The position numbers and the translations under genes were made by a program. From contig NZ_JARTLM010000003.1 of the NCBI RefSeq assembly GCF_029625905.1, forward strand, positions 124,001 to 188,000: a stretch of DNA of 64,000 bases. Direction: 5' to 3'. The notes beneath the pieces are model-generated. The model searched no databases. It was not told where the DNA came from and worked only from the letters and a program-made list of their open reading frames with translations. This document shows positions 28,189 through 39,130 of this stretch, piece by piece (within the stretch, counting starts at the first letter, position 1; the number at the start of each line of letters is the position of its first letter). The stretch comes from Hydrogenovibrio sp. 3SP14C1. Lineage in GTDB: Bacteria; Pseudomonadota; Gammaproteobacteria; Thiomicrospirales; Thiomicrospiraceae.

Positions 28189-30996
28189 ATGCTAGAAGAG
28201 ATTATTGTTCGAGGTGCTCGCACCCATAATTTGAAAAACATCGATGTCACTTTGCCACGAGACAAGTTGATTGTGATTACAGGGCTATCCGGTTCGGGAA
28301 AATCTTCTCTGGCGTTTGATACCATTTATGCGGAAGGCCAACGTCGTTACGTTGAATCCTTATCTGCCTATGCGCGTCAGTTTTTATCGGTTATGGAAAA
28401 GCCAGACATTGATCACATCGAAGGACTTTCTCCTGCGATTTCAATCGAACAAAAATCCACCTCACATAATCCACGCTCAACCGTTGGTACGGTGACTGAA
28501 ATTTATGATTACTTGCGCCTACTGTATGCTCGAGCTGGAACACCGCGCTGCCCAACGCATAACACTGACCTCGTCGCGCAAACCGTCAGCCAAATGGTGG
28601 ATCACACATTAGAACTTCCCGAAGGGACGAAATGTTTATTGATTGCCCCCGTCGTGCGTGGCAAAAAAGGCGCTCACCAAAATCTGCTTGATGAACTTCA
28701 AGCCCAAGGGTATATCCGTGCTCGCATCAATGGCAAATTGATGGAACTAGATGGATCGGTTGAGCTGGATAAAAAATATAAACACGACATCGAAGTAGTC
28801 GTTGATCGATTCAAAATTCGCCCTGACATTAAACAACGTTTGGCCGAATCTTTTGAAATGGCATTGCATCTTGCTGATGGTATTGCACAAGTGGTACCAA
28901 TGGATGAGGATGATGATTTTCATTTGTTGTTTTCCGAACGCTTTTCATGCCCTAAATGTGGTTACTCCGTTCCAGAATTGGAACCTCGAATTTTTTCATT
29001 CAATAACCCACATGGTGCCTGTCCGACTTGTGATGGGTTAGGGGTTAAACAAAGCTTTGATGCTGAACGCGTGATTATGCACCCAGACCTAAGCTTGGCT
29101 GGCGGTGCCATTCGCGGTTGGGATCGTCGTCATAAATATTATTATGATTTACTGAAAGCCGTTGCCGATTATTATCAATTTGACATGGAAACCCCTTGGT
29201 TGGAGCTGACCAAAGAACAACAGAACATCGTGCTATACGGCTCAGGTAAAGAAAAACTACCTTTACCCCATGGACGATATTCCGATACGCGTCGCTTTGA
29301 AGGGGTTATTCCCAATATGGAGCGTCGCTTTACTGAAACCGACAGCAAAACTGTTCGAGATGAACTGGAAAAATTTCGTGTATCACATGCCTGTAGTAGT
29401 TGTCATGGTGCACGTTTAAATGAAGCAGCACGCCATGTTTTTGTCGCAGATGAAACCCTACCCGCGTTAACAGAACGCCCCATTGGTGACTTGTATGACT
29501 TTTTCAGCCAACTGGAATTGCAAGGTACCAAAGGGGAGATTGCTGAAAAAATTATTAAAGAAGTTTATGACCGCTTATCGTTTCTCGTCAACGTTGGGTT
29601 GAACTATTTAACGCTAAACCGAAGTGCGGACACACTTTCCGGTGGGGAAGCACAGCGTATTAGACTGGCCAGCCAGATTGGTGCTGGACTGGTCGGTGTC
29701 ATGTACGTACTAGACGAGCCCTCTATCGGGCTACACCAACGAGACAATGATCGCTTGCTTAGTACCCTGACGCGTTTAAGAGATTTGGGAAATACCGTCA
29801 TCGTAGTGGAACATGATGAAGATGCGATTCGTGCTGCTGACTATGTCTTGGACATAGGGCCAGGCGCGGGTATTCATGGTGGTCGCATCATGGCACAAGG
29901 CACCCCGGAAGAAGTCATGCAAACCAAGGCTTCTTTAACCGGGCAATACCTAACGGGAGAAAAAGCGATTCAAATTCCGAAAAGCCGCCTACCGTTACCA
30001 GATAACTGGTTATCCATTCAGGGTGCTTCAGGTAACAATTTACAAACTGTCGATTTAGAAATTCCTACTGGTTTACTCACTTGCATTACAGGGGTGTCAG
30101 GTTCTGGAAAGTCGACCTTGATTAATGAAACCCTTTATAAAATCACGGCCAGTAAACTTAATAAGGCTTTATTAGAACCTGCTCCTTATGAAAAAATCAC
30201 CGGGTTAGAGCACTTTGATAAAGTTGTTAATATTGATCAAAGCCCAATCGGACGTACGCCACGCTCCAACCCGGCCACATATACTGGGCTTTTCACGCCT
30301 ATTCGCGAAATTTTATCGGCAACGCCAGAAGCACGTACTCGTGGTTATACACCTGGACGTTTTAGCTTTAATGTTAAAGGCGGTCGCTGTGAAGCTTGCC
30401 AGGGAGATGGAGTCTTGAAAGTTGAGATGCATTTCTTGCCGGATGTATATGTTGCCTGTGACGTATGTGATGGGGCTCGATATAATCGAGAAACGTTACA
30501 AGTCAATTATAAAGGCAAGAACATTCACGAAATATTGGACATGACAGTAGAAGATGCACGTGCTTTCTTCGACGCCATTCCAGTGATTTCCAGAAAACTT
30601 CAAATGCTGATGGAAGTTGGTTTAGGCTACATTAAGCTAGGGCAAAGTGCGACCACGCTTTCCGGCGGGGAAGCGCAACGCGTGAAACTTGCAAAAGAAC
30701 TGTCTAAACGAGACACGGGGAATACACTGTATATTCTGGATGAACCGACAACCGGACTGCATTTCCATGACATTGAGTTATTACTCAAAGTCATTCGCAA
30801 TCTTCGTGACCACGGCAATACCATTGTCATTATCGAACACAACCTAGATGTGATTAAAACCGCTGATTGGATTGTTGATCTTGGGCCGGAAGGCGGTTCT
30901 GGTGGTGGTCAAATAATCGCCACCGGTACCCCCGAAACAGTGGCACAAAATAAACACTCTTACACCGGACATTATTTGAAAAAGGTTCTGGGTTAA
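28189..30996 (+). CDS. uvrA: Excinuclease ABC subunit A
   Basis: 935-aa damage-recognition ATPase of nucleotide-excision repair, acting as a dimer with UvrB. There are two ABC modules: Walker [15 protein letters not shown] with [14 protein letters not shown], then [14 protein letters not shown] with [16 protein letters not shown]. Zinc-binding Cys clusters are [20 protein letters not shown] and [18 protein letters not shown]. The length is normal. It stands alone; the palindromic element at 31011-31057 follows. Confidence 0.98.
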   Translation: MLEEIIVRGARTHNLKNIDVTLPRDKLIVITGLSGSGKSSLAFDTIYAEGQRRYVESLSAYARQFLSVMEKPDIDHIEGLSPAISIEQKSTSHNPRSTVGTVTEIYDYLRLLYARAGTPRCPTHNTDLVAQTVSQMVDHTLELPEGTKCLLIAPVVRGKKGAHQNLLDELQAQGYIRARINGKLMELDGSVELDKKYKHDIEVVVDRFKIRPDIKQRLAESFEMALHLADGIAQVVPMDEDDDFHLLFSERFSCPKCGYSVPELEPRIFSFNNPHGACPTCDGLGVKQSFDAERVIMHPDLSLAGGAIRGWDRRHKYYYDLLKAVADYYQFDMETPWLELTKEQQNIVLYGSGKEKLPLPHGRYSDTRRFEGVIPNMERRFTETDSKTVRDELEKFRVSHACSSCHGARLNEAARHVFVADETLPALTERPIGDLYDFFSQLELQGTKGEIAEKIIKEVYDRLSFLVNVGLNYLTLNRSADTLSGGEAQRIRLASQIGAGLVGVMYVLDEPSIGLHQRDNDRLLSTLTRLRDLGNTVIVVEHDEDAIRAADYVLDIGPGAGIHGGRIMAQGTPEEVMQTKASLTGQYLTGEKAIQIPKSRLPLPDNWLSIQGASGNNLQTVDLEIPTGLLTCITGVSGSGKSTLINETLYKITASKLNKALLEPAPYEKITGLEHFDKVVNIDQSPIGRTPRSNPATYTGLFTPIREILSATPEARTRGYTPGRFSFNVKGGRCEACQGDGVLKVEMHFLPDVYVACDVCDGARYNRETLQVNYKGKNIHEILDMTVEDARAFFDAIPVISRKLQMLMEVGLGYIKLGQSATTLSGGEAQRVKLAKELSKRDTGNTLYILDEPTTGLHFHDIELLLKVIRNLRDHGNTIVIIEHNLDVIKTADWIVDLGPEGGSGGGQIIATGTPETVAQNKHSYTGHYLKKVLG

Positions 30997-31010
30997 GCGT
31001 TTAACGCCAA

Positions 31011-31057
31011 GTATTTTCATTAAAAACGGCCAGGCCTGGCTGTTTTAATGAAAATAC
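31011..31057. repeat. CCAGGCCTGG palindrome, copy 7, with 15-bp perfect inverted arms
   Basis: GTATTTTCATTAAAA (31011-31025) and its exact complement (31043-31057) enclose 17 nt containing the core at 31030-31039. It lies 15 nt past the uvrA stop and is the longest version of the element in the window. It is probably the uvrA transcript end. Confidence 0.92.
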
Positions 31058-31080
31058 CACAACCTATTCCAGGAGGTTGA

Positions 31081-31863
31081 ATGCAAAAATTCATTTGGCA
31101 AACATTTAGCCTATGGCTCCTTTCTCAGTTTGCATGGGCTGCACCTTCAAATACTGACTGGCAAGACATTCAGTATATAGAGCGTGCCTTTATAGAAGTG
31201 GCCTTGAAAAATGAATACCGCCAAACCGATCTGCGGCTAGTCAAATGGCGAGCACCGATTCATTACCAATTCACTTATCTCGGTCTTCCCAAAAACCCAT
31301 TCATCGAAAACTTGACCACAACGCATTTAGTCCAGCTGCAAACCATTACGAATCATCCCATTGTGCCAACGGAAGGTGGACAACGGCCTAACCTTGAAAT
31401 CATCTTCACGCAAGACCAACATTATCAAACAGCGATTAAACGTTATATACAGAAAGACTCAAAAGCGTTAAGTCGTCAAAGTAATTGTTCTGGCAGCTTT
31501 CGTTTGAACCATCAACATGAAATCGTTGACGCCAAAGTGGTTATTCCGGTTGATTTTGTTATGAGCCGAGGGTTATTACCCGCTTGTATTGTGGAAGAAA
31601 CCACTCAAATCATGGGCTTGCCAAACGATTCGGATTGGGTCTTCCCGAGCATTGCAAATGATAAGAGTAAATTAGACTTACTCACAGGGCTGGATTATAT
31701 TATGTTGAAGCTGCTCTATTCCGACCACTTAAGCCCCGGAATGAACGCCAAAGAAATGCACCCCTTGCTAAGCCAAACATTACAACGTTGGCAAGCATCG
31801 GGCATTATTGAAGGTGCCAGCAAAAAGGTCAAACAGTCCGGTCTCTACCCACTTGTCTATTAA
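31081..31863 (+). CDS. Exported DUF2927-family protein
   Basis: 260-aa protein with a signal peptide (about residues 1-20, SQFAWAAPS). Its DUF2927 signature is the block CIVEETTQIMGLPNDSDW plus a conserved late GLDYIMLKLLYSDHLSPGM. In that family the EE/Q and ND residues are conserved and a metal-dependent or peptidase-like role has been suggested, but no activity is established to my knowledge. Two cysteines (in RQSNCSGSF and LPACIVEE) could form a disulfide. It has a strong AGGAGG before the ATG and converges on tcdA with 4 nt between stops. Confidence 0.75.
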   Translation: MQKFIWQTFSLWLLSQFAWAAPSNTDWQDIQYIERAFIEVALKNEYRQTDLRLVKWRAPIHYQFTYLGLPKNPFIENLTTTHLVQLQTITNHPIVPTEGGQRPNLEIIFTQDQHYQTAIKRYIQKDSKALSRQSNCSGSFRLNHQHEIVDAKVVIPVDFVMSRGLLPACIVEETTQIMGLPNDSDWVFPSIANDKSKLDLLTGLDYIMLKLLYSDHLSPGMNAKEMHPLLSQTLQRWQASGIIEGASKKVKQSGLYPLVY

Positions 31864-31867
31864 AAAC

Positions 31868-32581
31868 TTAGCTCGCCAAATCTTTAATCACTAACCCGGC
31901 CAGCATCAACCCAAATATACCCGGCATATAACTGGCTGTCCCATTTACAACACGCCCTCTTGCCCCTTCGATTTCTTCCATAGGGCCAGGCGCTTTCGGC
32001 AGCTCTGTTGAAAAAACAACGGGGATTCCTTTGGCAATTCTTTGTTTTTTAAGCCGTTGGCGCATATTACGAGCAAGGCCACAAGTATGAGTTTTTGAAA
32101 TATCTGCAACGACTATTTTGCTTGGATCAATACGCCGACCCGCACCCATGCTAGAAACCACTTTCAAACCTTTTTGGTGAGCCGTCGCTACCAAGGCAAC
32201 TTTACAATTCAAACTGTCTATCGCATCGACGACATAATCAAACTCTTCCCCTAGCAACTCATCCATATCTTCAGGACGCAAAAAAGATTGAATTGTATTC
32301 ACTTCACAGGCGGGGTTAATATCATTGATACGATTTTTCATCACCACGGCTTTATTTTCACCCAGAGTAGACTCTAGAGCGATAATCTGTCGATTAAGAT
32401 TCGAGGGAGAAACCGAATCATGATCCACGATGGTCAGCTTTCCAACCCCCGCTCTAGCCAAGGCTTCTATAACAAATCCGCCCACACCACCGACACCAGC
32501 AACCAAGACATGCGAATTTTGAAGTTGTTTAATGCCTTGCTCTTCAAAAACCAGTAAGCTTCGTTCAAAAAGTGGTGTCAT
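31868..32581 (-). CDS. tcdA: tRNA threonylcarbamoyladenosine dehydratase
   Basis: 237-aa E1-like enzyme that cyclises t6A37 to ct6A in tRNAs reading ANN codons, using ATP. The nucleotide-binding motif is VAGVGGVGGFVIEALARAG, followed by VDHDSVSPSNLNRQI, and the late GTASYMPGIFGLMLAG is typical. It overlaps the upstream TatD-family gene by 4 nt. The usual partner csdA/csdE is not in the window. Confidence 0.9.
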   Translation of the reverse strand: MTPLFERSLLVFEEQGIKQLQNSHVLVAGVGGVGGFVIEALARAGVGKLTIVDHDSVSPSNLNRQIIALESTLGENKAVVMKNRINDINPACEVNTIQSFLRPEDMDELLGEEFDYVVDAIDSLNCKVALVATAHQKGLKVVSSMGAGRRIDPSKIVVADISKTHTCGLARNMRQRLKKQRIAKGIPVVFSTELPKAPGPMEEIEGARGRVVNGTASYMPGIFGLMLAGLVIKDLAS

Positions 32582-33342
32582 GATCGCTTCCTTATAAATA
32601 GTTGTTCTGCATTACGAGTTGTTTGCTCAATGACACAATCAACAGAACAATTTAATAATTCTGCGATTTTACCAGCAACAAGCCTTAAACTCGATAAAGG
32701 GCTGTCTGGATAAAGATTCATCCCAAAAGGTGCATCAGACTCTAGTACAAGCCTTTCTAGACCAATAAGCTGCACCATCTCATGGTAGCGTCGTGCATTT
32801 TGATTTAACAGGACAGAATTCACCCCGATATACAAACCAGCTTCAATAAATTGTGTCGCCATTTCCGAGCCACCTGCGAAGCCATGCATGACCCCTTCAA
32901 CGGAATGCCGCTGTAAAAACTTTAACATTGGATTATAAGCTTTCAGACAATGAATGGAAACGGGTAGATTATGGAATTGCGCAATCTCTATCTGCTGTCT
33001 AAACACAGACATTTGCAAGGATTCATCCGCTTTAACCTGTTTTGAATAATCTAACCCAATCTCGCCAATGGCACTAATAGAATTTAACGACACTAAAGTC
33101 TCTAATTCACTTAAATGTAAAGCATGATTGGCATCAATAAAATAGGGGTGTAATCCTAAAGCGGCATGAATATTTTGAAAATGATTTGCAAGTTGAAGTG
33201 TTTCAGACCAGTCAGCAGGTGAGGTTCCGACAGAAAGAAATTCTAACGTAGAGTGTTGTTTGGCAGTATCTAAATCATTTGCCAGAGTAAAATTGAATTT
33301 TGGGTCTGCCAGATGGCAGTGAGTATCAAATAGATAAGACAT
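32578..33342 (-). CDS. TatD-family metal-dependent hydrolase / DNase
   Basis: 254-aa TIM-barrel amidohydrolase-fold protein. The metal ligands are in DTHCHL (N-terminus), the Glu of GEIGLDYS, SIHCLKAY, a later His in GVMHGFAGG and the Asp of LESDAPFGMN. Relatives include the 3'-5' exonuclease TatD and YcfH/YjjV. The closest E. coli analogue by length and motif may be YjjV, but I cannot separate them by eye. It forms a two-gene unit with tcdA downstream of the rplQ terminator. Confidence 0.87.
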   Translation of the reverse strand: MSYLFDTHCHLADPKFNFTLANDLDTAKQHSTLEFLSVGTSPADWSETLQLANHFQNIHAALGLHPYFIDANHALHLSELETLVSLNSISAIGEIGLDYSKQVKADESLQMSVFRQQIEIAQFHNLPVSIHCLKAYNPMLKFLQRHSVEGVMHGFAGGSEMATQFIEAGLYIGVNSVLLNQNARRYHEMVQLIGLERLVLESDAPFGMNLYPDSPLSSLRLVAGKIAELLNCSVDCVIEQTTRNAEQLFIRKRS

Positions 33343-33368
33343 AAAAAAAGCCAGCTAATGCTGGCTTC
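33343..33368 (-). terminator. Intrinsic terminator of the alpha operon (after rplQ)
   Basis: AAGCCAGC and GCTGGCTT form an 8-bp stem with a 4-nt loop, followed by seven T on the minus strand. It starts 6 nt past the rplQ stop and marks the end of the 30-kb ribosomal cluster. Confidence 0.9.
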
Positions 33369-33373
33369 TTATT

Positions 33374-33760
33374 TTAATCTTCAGATTCAGTAGAGTCCAC
33401 TTCCGGACGATCTACTAATTCAACATAAGCCATTGGAGCATTATCACCCGGACGGAATCCACATTTAAGAATGCGAATATACCCACCAGGTCTTGACTCG
33501 TAACGAGGACCTATTTCTGAAAATAATTTTCCAACCGCTGCTTTGTCACGTAAACGTGAAAAAGCAATACGACGGTTATGAACGCTGTCTTGCTTAGCTA
33601 ATGTGATTAGCGGTTCAGCAACACCACGTAATTCTTTCGCTTTAGCAACAGTTGTCTTAATCATCTCATGTTCAAATAAAGATGCAGACATGTTTCTGAA
33701 CATCGCTTTACGATGTGAGCTATTACGATTTAATTTACGACCACTTTTACGATGACGCAT
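33374..33760 (-). CDS. rplQ: Large subunit ribosomal protein L17
   Basis: 128-aa protein near the exit-tunnel rim. [20 protein letters not shown] is the invariant N-terminal 23S rRNA-binding stretch. The C-terminal tail is acidic (VDSTESED). It is the last gene of the alpha operon, 17 nt after rpoA. Confidence 0.97.
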   Translation of the reverse strand: MRHRKSGRKLNRNSSHRKAMFRNMSASLFEHEMIKTTVAKAKELRGVAEPLITLAKQDSVHNRRIAFSRLRDKAAVGKLFSEIGPRYESRPGGYIRILKCGFRPGDNAPMAYVELVDRPEVDSTESED

Positions 33761-33777
33761 GGTAGCTTTCCTTTAAA

Positions 33778-34767
33778 TTATGCTGACTCTTTACTAACCA
33801 AACTTGAAGGTGGCCAGTTTTCGAGTTTTGTTCCTAAACCTAAACCTCTTTGAGCAAGAACATCTTTAATTTCCTGCAATGATTTTTTACCTAGGTTTGG
33901 AGTCTTTAACAAGCTTGATTCAGCTCTTTGAACTAAATCACCAATGTAATAGATTTGCTCTGCTTTTAAACAGTTAGCTGAACGAACTGTCAACTCTAAA
34001 TCATCAACCGGCTGTAAGAAGATTGGATCAAATTCATTTTCTTCTTCTTCTTGAACAACAATTTCTTTATGTTTTAAATCAACAAAAGCAATCAATTGAT
34101 AATGTAGAACAGTTGCAGCTTGTTTAATCGCATCTTCAGGATCTAAAGTTCCATCAGTGACGACATTCAATATCAGTTTATCTAAATCGGTTCTTTGCTC
34201 TACACGAGCATTTTGAACTTCGTAACTCACTGTTTTAACAGGACTGAAACTTGCATCCAATTTTAAAACACCGATGTTAGCCGACTCAGAATCAGAAGAC
34301 TGTACAGCTGCTCTGTAACCAATCCCTTTTTCGACCTTTAGCTTCATTGAAAGTTCAGCACCCTCACCAAGGTGAGCGATAACAAGATCTGGGTTCATGA
34401 TTTCAGTATCATGGTTCAACTGAATATCAGCTGCAGTCACAACTGCAGGACCCTTTTTAGATAGTGTTAATTCTGCTTCAGAAGTTTCATTTAATTTAAT
34501 GGCAACTTCCTTTAAATTAAGCATGATTTCTAAAACATCTTCACGAACACCCTCAATAGCTGAATACTCGTGTAATACACCATCTATTTGTGCTTCAACA
34601 ATCGCAGCACCCGGCATGGAAGATAATAAGATTCTTCTCAAAGCATTCCCTAGAGTATGCCCAAAACCACGCTCTAGAGGCTCAAGAGTTACACGGCTAT
34701 TAAAACCGTTAACCGTTTTAATATCTACTAAACGTGGAGTTAGTAGCTGCTCTAACATCTCTTGCAT
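33778..34767 (-). CDS. rpoA: RNA polymerase alpha subunit
   Basis: 329-aa subunit. The N-terminal domain (about 1-235) dimerises and nucleates the core enzyme ([20 protein letters not shown]). A flexible acidic linker follows. The C-terminal domain contacts UP elements and activators ([42 protein letters not shown], both helix-hairpin regions). The length equals that of E. coli RpoA. Confidence 0.98.
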   Translation of the reverse strand: MQEMLEQLLTPRLVDIKTVNGFNSRVTLEPLERGFGHTLGNALRRILLSSMPGAAIVEAQIDGVLHEYSAIEGVREDVLEIMLNLKEVAIKLNETSEAELTLSKKGPAVVTAADIQLNHDTEIMNPDLVIAHLGEGAELSMKLKVEKGIGYRAAVQSSDSESANIGVLKLDASFSPVKTVSYEVQNARVEQRTDLDKLILNVVTDGTLDPEDAIKQAATVLHYQLIAFVDLKHKEIVVQEEEENEFDPIFLQPVDDLELTVRSANCLKAEQIYYIGDLVQRAESSLLKTPNLGKKSLQEIKDVLAQRGLGLGTKLENWPPSSLVSKESA

Positions 34768-34793
34768 TAGAAGTTATCTCCGTTTCAAAGGGT

Positions 34794-35414
34794 TTACTTA
34801 GAGTAAAGCTCGACAATTAAGTTTTCTGAAATATCAGCAGACAAGTCAGAACGATCTGGTAAAGTTTTGAAGACACCTTCAAACTTACTAGAATCAACTT
34901 CAACCCAACCAACGTTACCAGCTTGTGCACTCAATTCTAGTGCGGCAGCAATACGTGATTGGTTACGAGATTTTTCTCTAATACTGATTACATCGCCAGC
35001 TGCTACTTCGTAAGAAGGAATATTTACAGACTGTCCGTTCACTTGAATCGATTTATGCGATACAAGTTGACGAGCTTCAGCGCGTGTTGAAGCAAATCCC
35101 ATACGGTATACAACGTTATCTAAACGGCTTTCTAAAAGCTGAAGTAGATTAACACCTGTAGATCCTTTACGACGATCTGCTTCTTTGTAATATAAACGGA
35201 ACTTCTTTTCAAGAACGCCATAAATACGACGAACTTTTTGTTTTTCTCTTAACTGTAAACCGTATTCAGTTACGCGCTTACGACCAGCACCATGCTGACC
35301 AGGTAGTTGATCAATCTTACATTTTGATTCGATGCTACGAACACCGCTCTTCAAAAATAGATCCGTACCTTCACGACGTGATAGTTTACATTTTGGACCA
35401 ATATATCTAGCCAT
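34794..35414 (-). CDS. rpsD: Small subunit ribosomal protein S4
   Basis: 206-aa primary 16S rRNA-binding protein. It has the N-terminal [20 protein letters not shown], the QLPGQHG block and an S4-type RNA-binding domain at about residues 95-155. It is the known autoregulator of the alpha operon in E. coli. Only Cys9 and Cys32 are present of the zinc-type Cys4 set, so this is the zinc-free form. Confidence 0.97.
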   Translation of the reverse strand: MARYIGPKCKLSRREGTDLFLKSGVRSIESKCKIDQLPGQHGAGRKRVTEYGLQLREKQKVRRIYGVLEKKFRLYYKEADRRKGSTGVNLLQLLESRLDNVVYRMGFASTRAEARQLVSHKSIQVNGQSVNIPSYEVAAGDVISIREKSRNQSRIAAALELSAQAGNVGWVEVDSSKFEGVFKTLPDRSDLSADISENLIVELYSK

Positions 35415-35430
35415 CTTCTACCTCTGAATT

Positions 35431-35820
35431 TTAAACGCGACGTTTTTTAGGCGGACGACAGCCGTTATGAGGGATTGGTGTAACATCTGCGATAGATGTA
35501 ATTTTAAAACCAACACTGTTTAAACCTCTAACTGCTGAATCACGGCCGGGTCCAGGACCTTTAACCATAACATCCATATTCTTAACACCATATTCCGTCG
35601 CCATTTGACCAGCGCGCTCTGCCGCTACCTGAGCAGCAAAAGGAGTACTTTTACGCGAACCACGGAAACCACTTCCACCGGACGTAGCCCAGCATAGTGC
35701 ATTTCCTTGACGATCTGTAATGGTAACAATGGTGTTATTAAAAGTTGCATGAACATGTGCAACTGCATCAGTTACTACCTGTTTTGCCTTCTTTTTAACA
35801 CGTGAATTTGCTTTTGCCAT
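35431..35820 (-). CDS. rpsK: Small subunit ribosomal protein S11
   Basis: 129-aa platform protein near the mRNA exit, partner of S7 at the E site. It has [19 protein letters not shown] and the C-terminal [13 protein letters not shown]. It lies 20 nt after rpsM. Confidence 0.97.
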   Translation of the reverse strand: MAKANSRVKKKAKQVVTDAVAHVHATFNNTIVTITDRQGNALCWATSGGSGFRGSRKSTPFAAQVAAERAGQMATEYGVKNMDVMVKGPGPGRDSAVRGLNSVGFKITSIADVTPIPHNGCRPPKKRRV

Positions 35821-35840
35821 ATCTAATCTCTAATTTATGC

Positions 35841-36197
35841 TTAACGCTTAATAGGTTTTTTAGGACCCTTACGAGTACGAGCATTATTTTTTGTGCGCTG
35901 CCCTCTTAAAGGAAGGCTACGACGATGGCGAATTCCTCTGTAACATCCCATATCCATCAAACGTTTGATGTTCATAGTAACGTCACGACGAAGATCACCT
36001 TCAATCTTAAACTTTGTAACTTCTGAACGAAGTGCTTCTAACTGTTCTTCAGTTAGTTCACGAACTTTCGTTGTTGGATCAATCTTCACATCTGCACAAA
36101 TTTTTTGAGCTGTCGTTTGTCCAACCCCGTAGATCGATCTTAATCCAATAACAATATGTTTATTTACTGGAATGTTTACGCCGGCAATACGAGCCAT
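35841..36197 (-). CDS. rpsM: Small subunit ribosomal protein S13
   Basis: 118-aa head protein contacting the P-site tRNA and the 50S B1 bridge. It has [30 protein letters not shown] and the basic C-terminal tail [10 protein letters not shown]-like ([16 protein letters not shown]). It is the first gene of the alpha operon here, because rpmJ is missing between it and secY. Confidence 0.97.
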   Translation of the reverse strand: MARIAGVNIPVNKHIVIGLRSIYGVGQTTAQKICADVKIDPTTKVRELTEEQLEALRSEVTKFKIEGDLRRDVTMNIKRLMDMGCYRGIRHRRSLPLRGQRTKNNARTRKGPKKPIKR

Positions 36198-36236
36198 TTT
36201 GCGCTCCTTAACTATCCATCTACCGAAAAACGAGCG

Positions 36237-36242
36237 ATTATA
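36237..36242 (-). promoter_or_regulatory. Possible alpha-operon -10 hexamer
   Basis: A perfect TATAAT on the minus strand lies 39 nt before rpsM in the 98-nt secY-rpsM gap. The -35 region is weak, so this may only supplement read-through from spc. Confidence 0.35.
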
Positions 36243-36295
36243 CTCATTTCTAGGATTAATTACTAGTAGTAACTCTAATTTTCAATAAATTAAAA

Positions 36296-37609
36296 TTACC
36301 GACCCTTTAAATTAGCTTTCTTCATCATACTTTCGTATTGACCTGATTGCATGTGAGCTTGGATATTTGTCATAAAATCCATGACCACAATAACAATAAT
36401 CAGCAATGATGTTCCACCAAAATAAAAAGGAACATTCCAATACAAAATCAAGAATTCAGGTAACAAACAGACAAGTGTAATATAAATTGCCCCTGCCAAT
36501 GTTAAACGACTCATGATTGTATCAATTCTTCTTGCTGTTTGCTGACCAGGGCGAATACCTGGGATATAAGCACCAGATTTTCTTAAGTTATCAGCTGTCT
36601 CGTTTGGATTAAAGACAATTGCTGTGTAGAAAAAACAAAAGAAAATAATCGCCATTGCATAAAATAAAATATACAAAGGCTGACCTGGAGACATCGTCGT
36701 AGCGATATCCTTAAGCCATCCCATATTTTCCGCAGTACCAAACCATCCACCAAGTGTTGCTGGGAATAGAATGATGCTTGAAGCAAATATAGGAGGAATA
36801 ACACCCGCCATGTTTAACTTCAATGGAAGGTGTCCTTCTTGACCACCATATAGCTTGCGACCACGCATACGTTGAGCATAGTGGATAGGTATACGACGCT
36901 GGCCTCGTTCAACGAAGACAACGAACGCAATAACCAGAAACACCAATGCCAACAATACAAAAGCTGTAATCGCATGCATAGCACCAGTATTCACTTGCTC
37001 AAACGTTCCGCCAAGTGCAGAAGGTAGGCCTGCTACAATACCTGCAAAAATAATTAAAGAAATACCATTTCCGATACCTCTTTCAGTAATCTGCTCACCT
37101 AACCACATTAGGAAAATTGTTCCACTCACCAAGGTTGCGACAGCAATGACCTTAAACAACAAACCAGGTTCAACAACCACAGACATCCCATTTATATTTT
37201 GGGACTCTAATGCTATTGCGACACCTAGTGCTTGGAATGTTGCTAAAACAACGGTTCCATAACGTGTATATTGAGTAATTTTTCTTCGACCAGCTTCGCC
37301 GTCTTTCTTTAACTGCTCAAGGGTTGGAGATACCACCGTTAATAACTGCATAATAATAGAGGCAGAAATATAAGGCATAATCCCCAACGCCAAGATAGAA
37401 AGTCTTTGAAGGGCACCACCTGAGAACATGTTGAACATGTCTAAGATCGTACCTTTTTGCTGTTCAAACATTGCAGCCAGCGCAACTGGGTCAATCAAAG
37501 GAACAGGAATATGAGTTCCTAAGCGGTAAACAATTAATGCACCTAAGACAAAAAATATTTTCTGGCTTAACCCACCTGTGCCTGAATTTTCAATTGACTG
37601 ACTATTCAT
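36296..37609 (-). CDS. secY: Sec translocase channel subunit SecY
   Basis: 437-aa inner-membrane protein with ten helices forming the protein-conducting pore. SecY signatures are [16 protein letters not shown], the cytoplasmic-loop [13 protein letters not shown] and [12 protein letters not shown]. It is the last gene of the spc operon, 2 nt after rplO. SecE, its partner, is encoded at 62621-63004. Confidence 0.98.
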   Translation of the reverse strand: MNSQSIENSGTGGLSQKIFFVLGALIVYRLGTHIPVPLIDPVALAAMFEQQKGTILDMFNMFSGGALQRLSILALGIMPYISASIIMQLLTVVSPTLEQLKKDGEAGRRKITQYTRYGTVVLATFQALGVAIALESQNINGMSVVVEPGLLFKVIAVATLVSGTIFLMWLGEQITERGIGNGISLIIFAGIVAGLPSALGGTFEQVNTGAMHAITAFVLLALVFLVIAFVVFVERGQRRIPIHYAQRMRGRKLYGGQEGHLPLKLNMAGVIPPIFASSIILFPATLGGWFGTAENMGWLKDIATTMSPGQPLYILFYAMAIIFFCFFYTAIVFNPNETADNLRKSGAYIPGIRPGQQTARRIDTIMSRLTLAGAIYITLVCLLPEFLILYWNVPFYFGGTSLLIIVIVVMDFMTNIQAHMQSGQYESMMKKANLKGR

Positions 37610-37611
37610 AA

Positions 37612-38046
37612 TTAAGCTTCTACCGATCCACCGGCAGCTTCAATAGTAGCTTTTGCGCCAGCAGTGACTTTCAAACCTGAAATTTTAACTGCTTTCTTCA
37701 TCTCACCACTATTGATAACTTTTACCGTCTTAATTTTTTCTGAAACAAGATTAGCAGCTTTTAATGCTGGCAAATCAATCACATCAGAATCAACAGAAGA
37801 TAATACATCTAAACGAATTTCTGCAGCATATGCAGATTTTCTTGATGTAAAACCAACTTTTGGAAGACGACGTTGCAATGGCATCTGACCACCCTCAAAA
37901 CCAATTTTTGGCATTCCACCAGAACGTGATTTTTGACCTTTGTGACCTCTACCTGCCATTTTTCCGTTTCCAGAACCTTGACCACGACCTTTACGTTTGG
38001 CAAGTTTCTTTGCGCCTTCAGAAGGCTTTAAAGTATTTAAATGCAT
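37612..38046 (-). CDS. rplO: Large subunit ribosomal protein L15
   Basis: 144-aa late-assembly protein with the glycine/lysine-rich extended N-terminus ([18 protein letters not shown]) that threads into 23S rRNA, and a C-terminal globular domain. It lies 1 nt after rpmD. Confidence 0.97.
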   Translation of the reverse strand: MHLNTLKPSEGAKKLAKRKGRGQGSGNGKMAGRGHKGQKSRSGGMPKIGFEGGQMPLQRRLPKVGFTSRKSAYAAEIRLDVLSSVDSDVIDLPALKAANLVSEKIKTVKVINSGEMKKAVKISGLKVTAGAKATIEAAGGSVEA

Positions 38047-38047
38047 A

Positions 38048-38236
38048 TTATGCTTCCTCTACTTTAAGCAAATAGGAAACTTTATTGATCATCCCTCTAT
38101 TTTCAGGAGTGTCAATAACCGCTACTGTTTGGTGCATTTTTCTTAAACCTAAACCAGAAACACAAGCTTTGTGTGCCGGCAAACGTCCAATAGTGCTTTT
38201 AACCAAAGTAACATTGACTAATTTCTTATCTGACAT
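38048..38236 (-). CDS. rpmD: Large subunit ribosomal protein L30
   Basis: 62-aa protein ([28 protein letters not shown]). I start at the ATG at 38236: AGGTG lies 6 nt upstream and the sequence begins as in homologues. A GTG at 38245 would overlap rpsE and add three residues. Confidence 0.95.
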   Translation of the reverse strand: MSDKKLVNVTLVKSTIGRLPAHKACVSGLGLRKMHQTVAVIDTPENRGMINKVSYLLKVEEA

Positions 38237-38237
38237 T

Positions 38238-38747
38238 TTATTCACCTAAAATTTCTTCAACTGATTTACCACGTTTTGCAGCAATCAGTTCTGGGCTACT
38301 CATTCCTGTCAAAGCATTAACGGTTGAACGAACAACGTTTACTGGGCGAGTTGTACCAACACATTTTGCTAATACATCTTTTACACCAGCTGCTTCTAAT
38401 ACTGCACGCATCGCACCACCCGCAATGATTCCCGTACCATCAGAGGCAGGTAACATCACGATATTGGCAGCACCTTGTTTAAAATTAATAGGATACTGCA
38501 ATGTACCACCATCAAGGTGAACATCTTTCATATTACGACGAGCTTTTTCCATTGCTTTTTTAATGGCAACAGGAACTTCATTCGCCTTACCACTTCCATA
38601 GCCAACACGACCTTCACCGTTACCAACAACAGTTAAAGCAGAAAAACCAAATACTCGACCACCTTTCACAACTTTTGCGACACGGCGGACAGAGACTAGT
38701 TTTTCAACAAGACCATCTTGACCTTCTTGTAATTCTCTTGAAGACAT
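38238..38747 (-). CDS. rpsE: Small subunit ribosomal protein S5
   Basis: 169-aa protein at the mRNA entry and decoding-fidelity region. It has the dsRBD-like N-domain ([20 protein letters not shown]) and the [20 protein letters not shown] block. The rpmD ribosome-binding site lies inside its last codons. Confidence 0.97.
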   Translation of the reverse strand: MSSRELQEGQDGLVEKLVSVRRVAKVVKGGRVFGFSALTVVGNGEGRVGYGSGKANEVPVAIKKAMEKARRNMKDVHLDGGTLQYPINFKQGAANIVMLPASDGTGIIAGGAMRAVLEAAGVKDVLAKCVGTTRPVNVVRSTVNALTGMSSPELIAAKRGKSVEEILGE

Positions 38748-38761
38748 TGTAATCCCTTCTT

Positions 38762-39115
38762 TTAAAATTGAAGACCGTTCTCTCGAGCAGAATCTGCCAA
38801 GACTTGAACGCGTCCATGATATTTAAAACCAGAGCGGTCAAATGCAACAGATTCAATACCCGCAGCCTTAGCCTTTTCCGCTATTGACTTACCAACGAGT
38901 TGAGCTGCTTCTTTGTTTCCACCAAAAGCAACTTGCTTTTTAATATCTGCTTGGACTGTAGAGCATGAAGCAACAACAGATGAACCATCTGAAGAGATAA
39001 TCTGAGCATAAATATGCTTAGGTGTGCGGTGCACACAAAGACGCGCTCTATCTTGTGAACCAAGTTTTGCTCTCGTCTTTTTTGCTCTACGTAGTCGGGT
39101 AGCTTTCTTATCCAT
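38762..39115 (-). CDS. rplR: Large subunit ribosomal protein L18
   Basis: 117-aa 5S rRNA-binding protein with the conserved [16 protein letters not shown] start and the [21 protein letters not shown]-terminus. It lies 15 nt after rplF. Confidence 0.97.
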   Translation of the reverse strand: MDKKATRLRRAKKTRAKLGSQDRARLCVHRTPKHIYAQIISSDGSSVVASCSTVQADIKKQVAFGGNKEAAQLVGKSIAEKAKAAGIESVAFDRSGFKYHGRVQVLADSARENGLQF

Positions 39116-39130
39116 TTATATTCCCAACCT

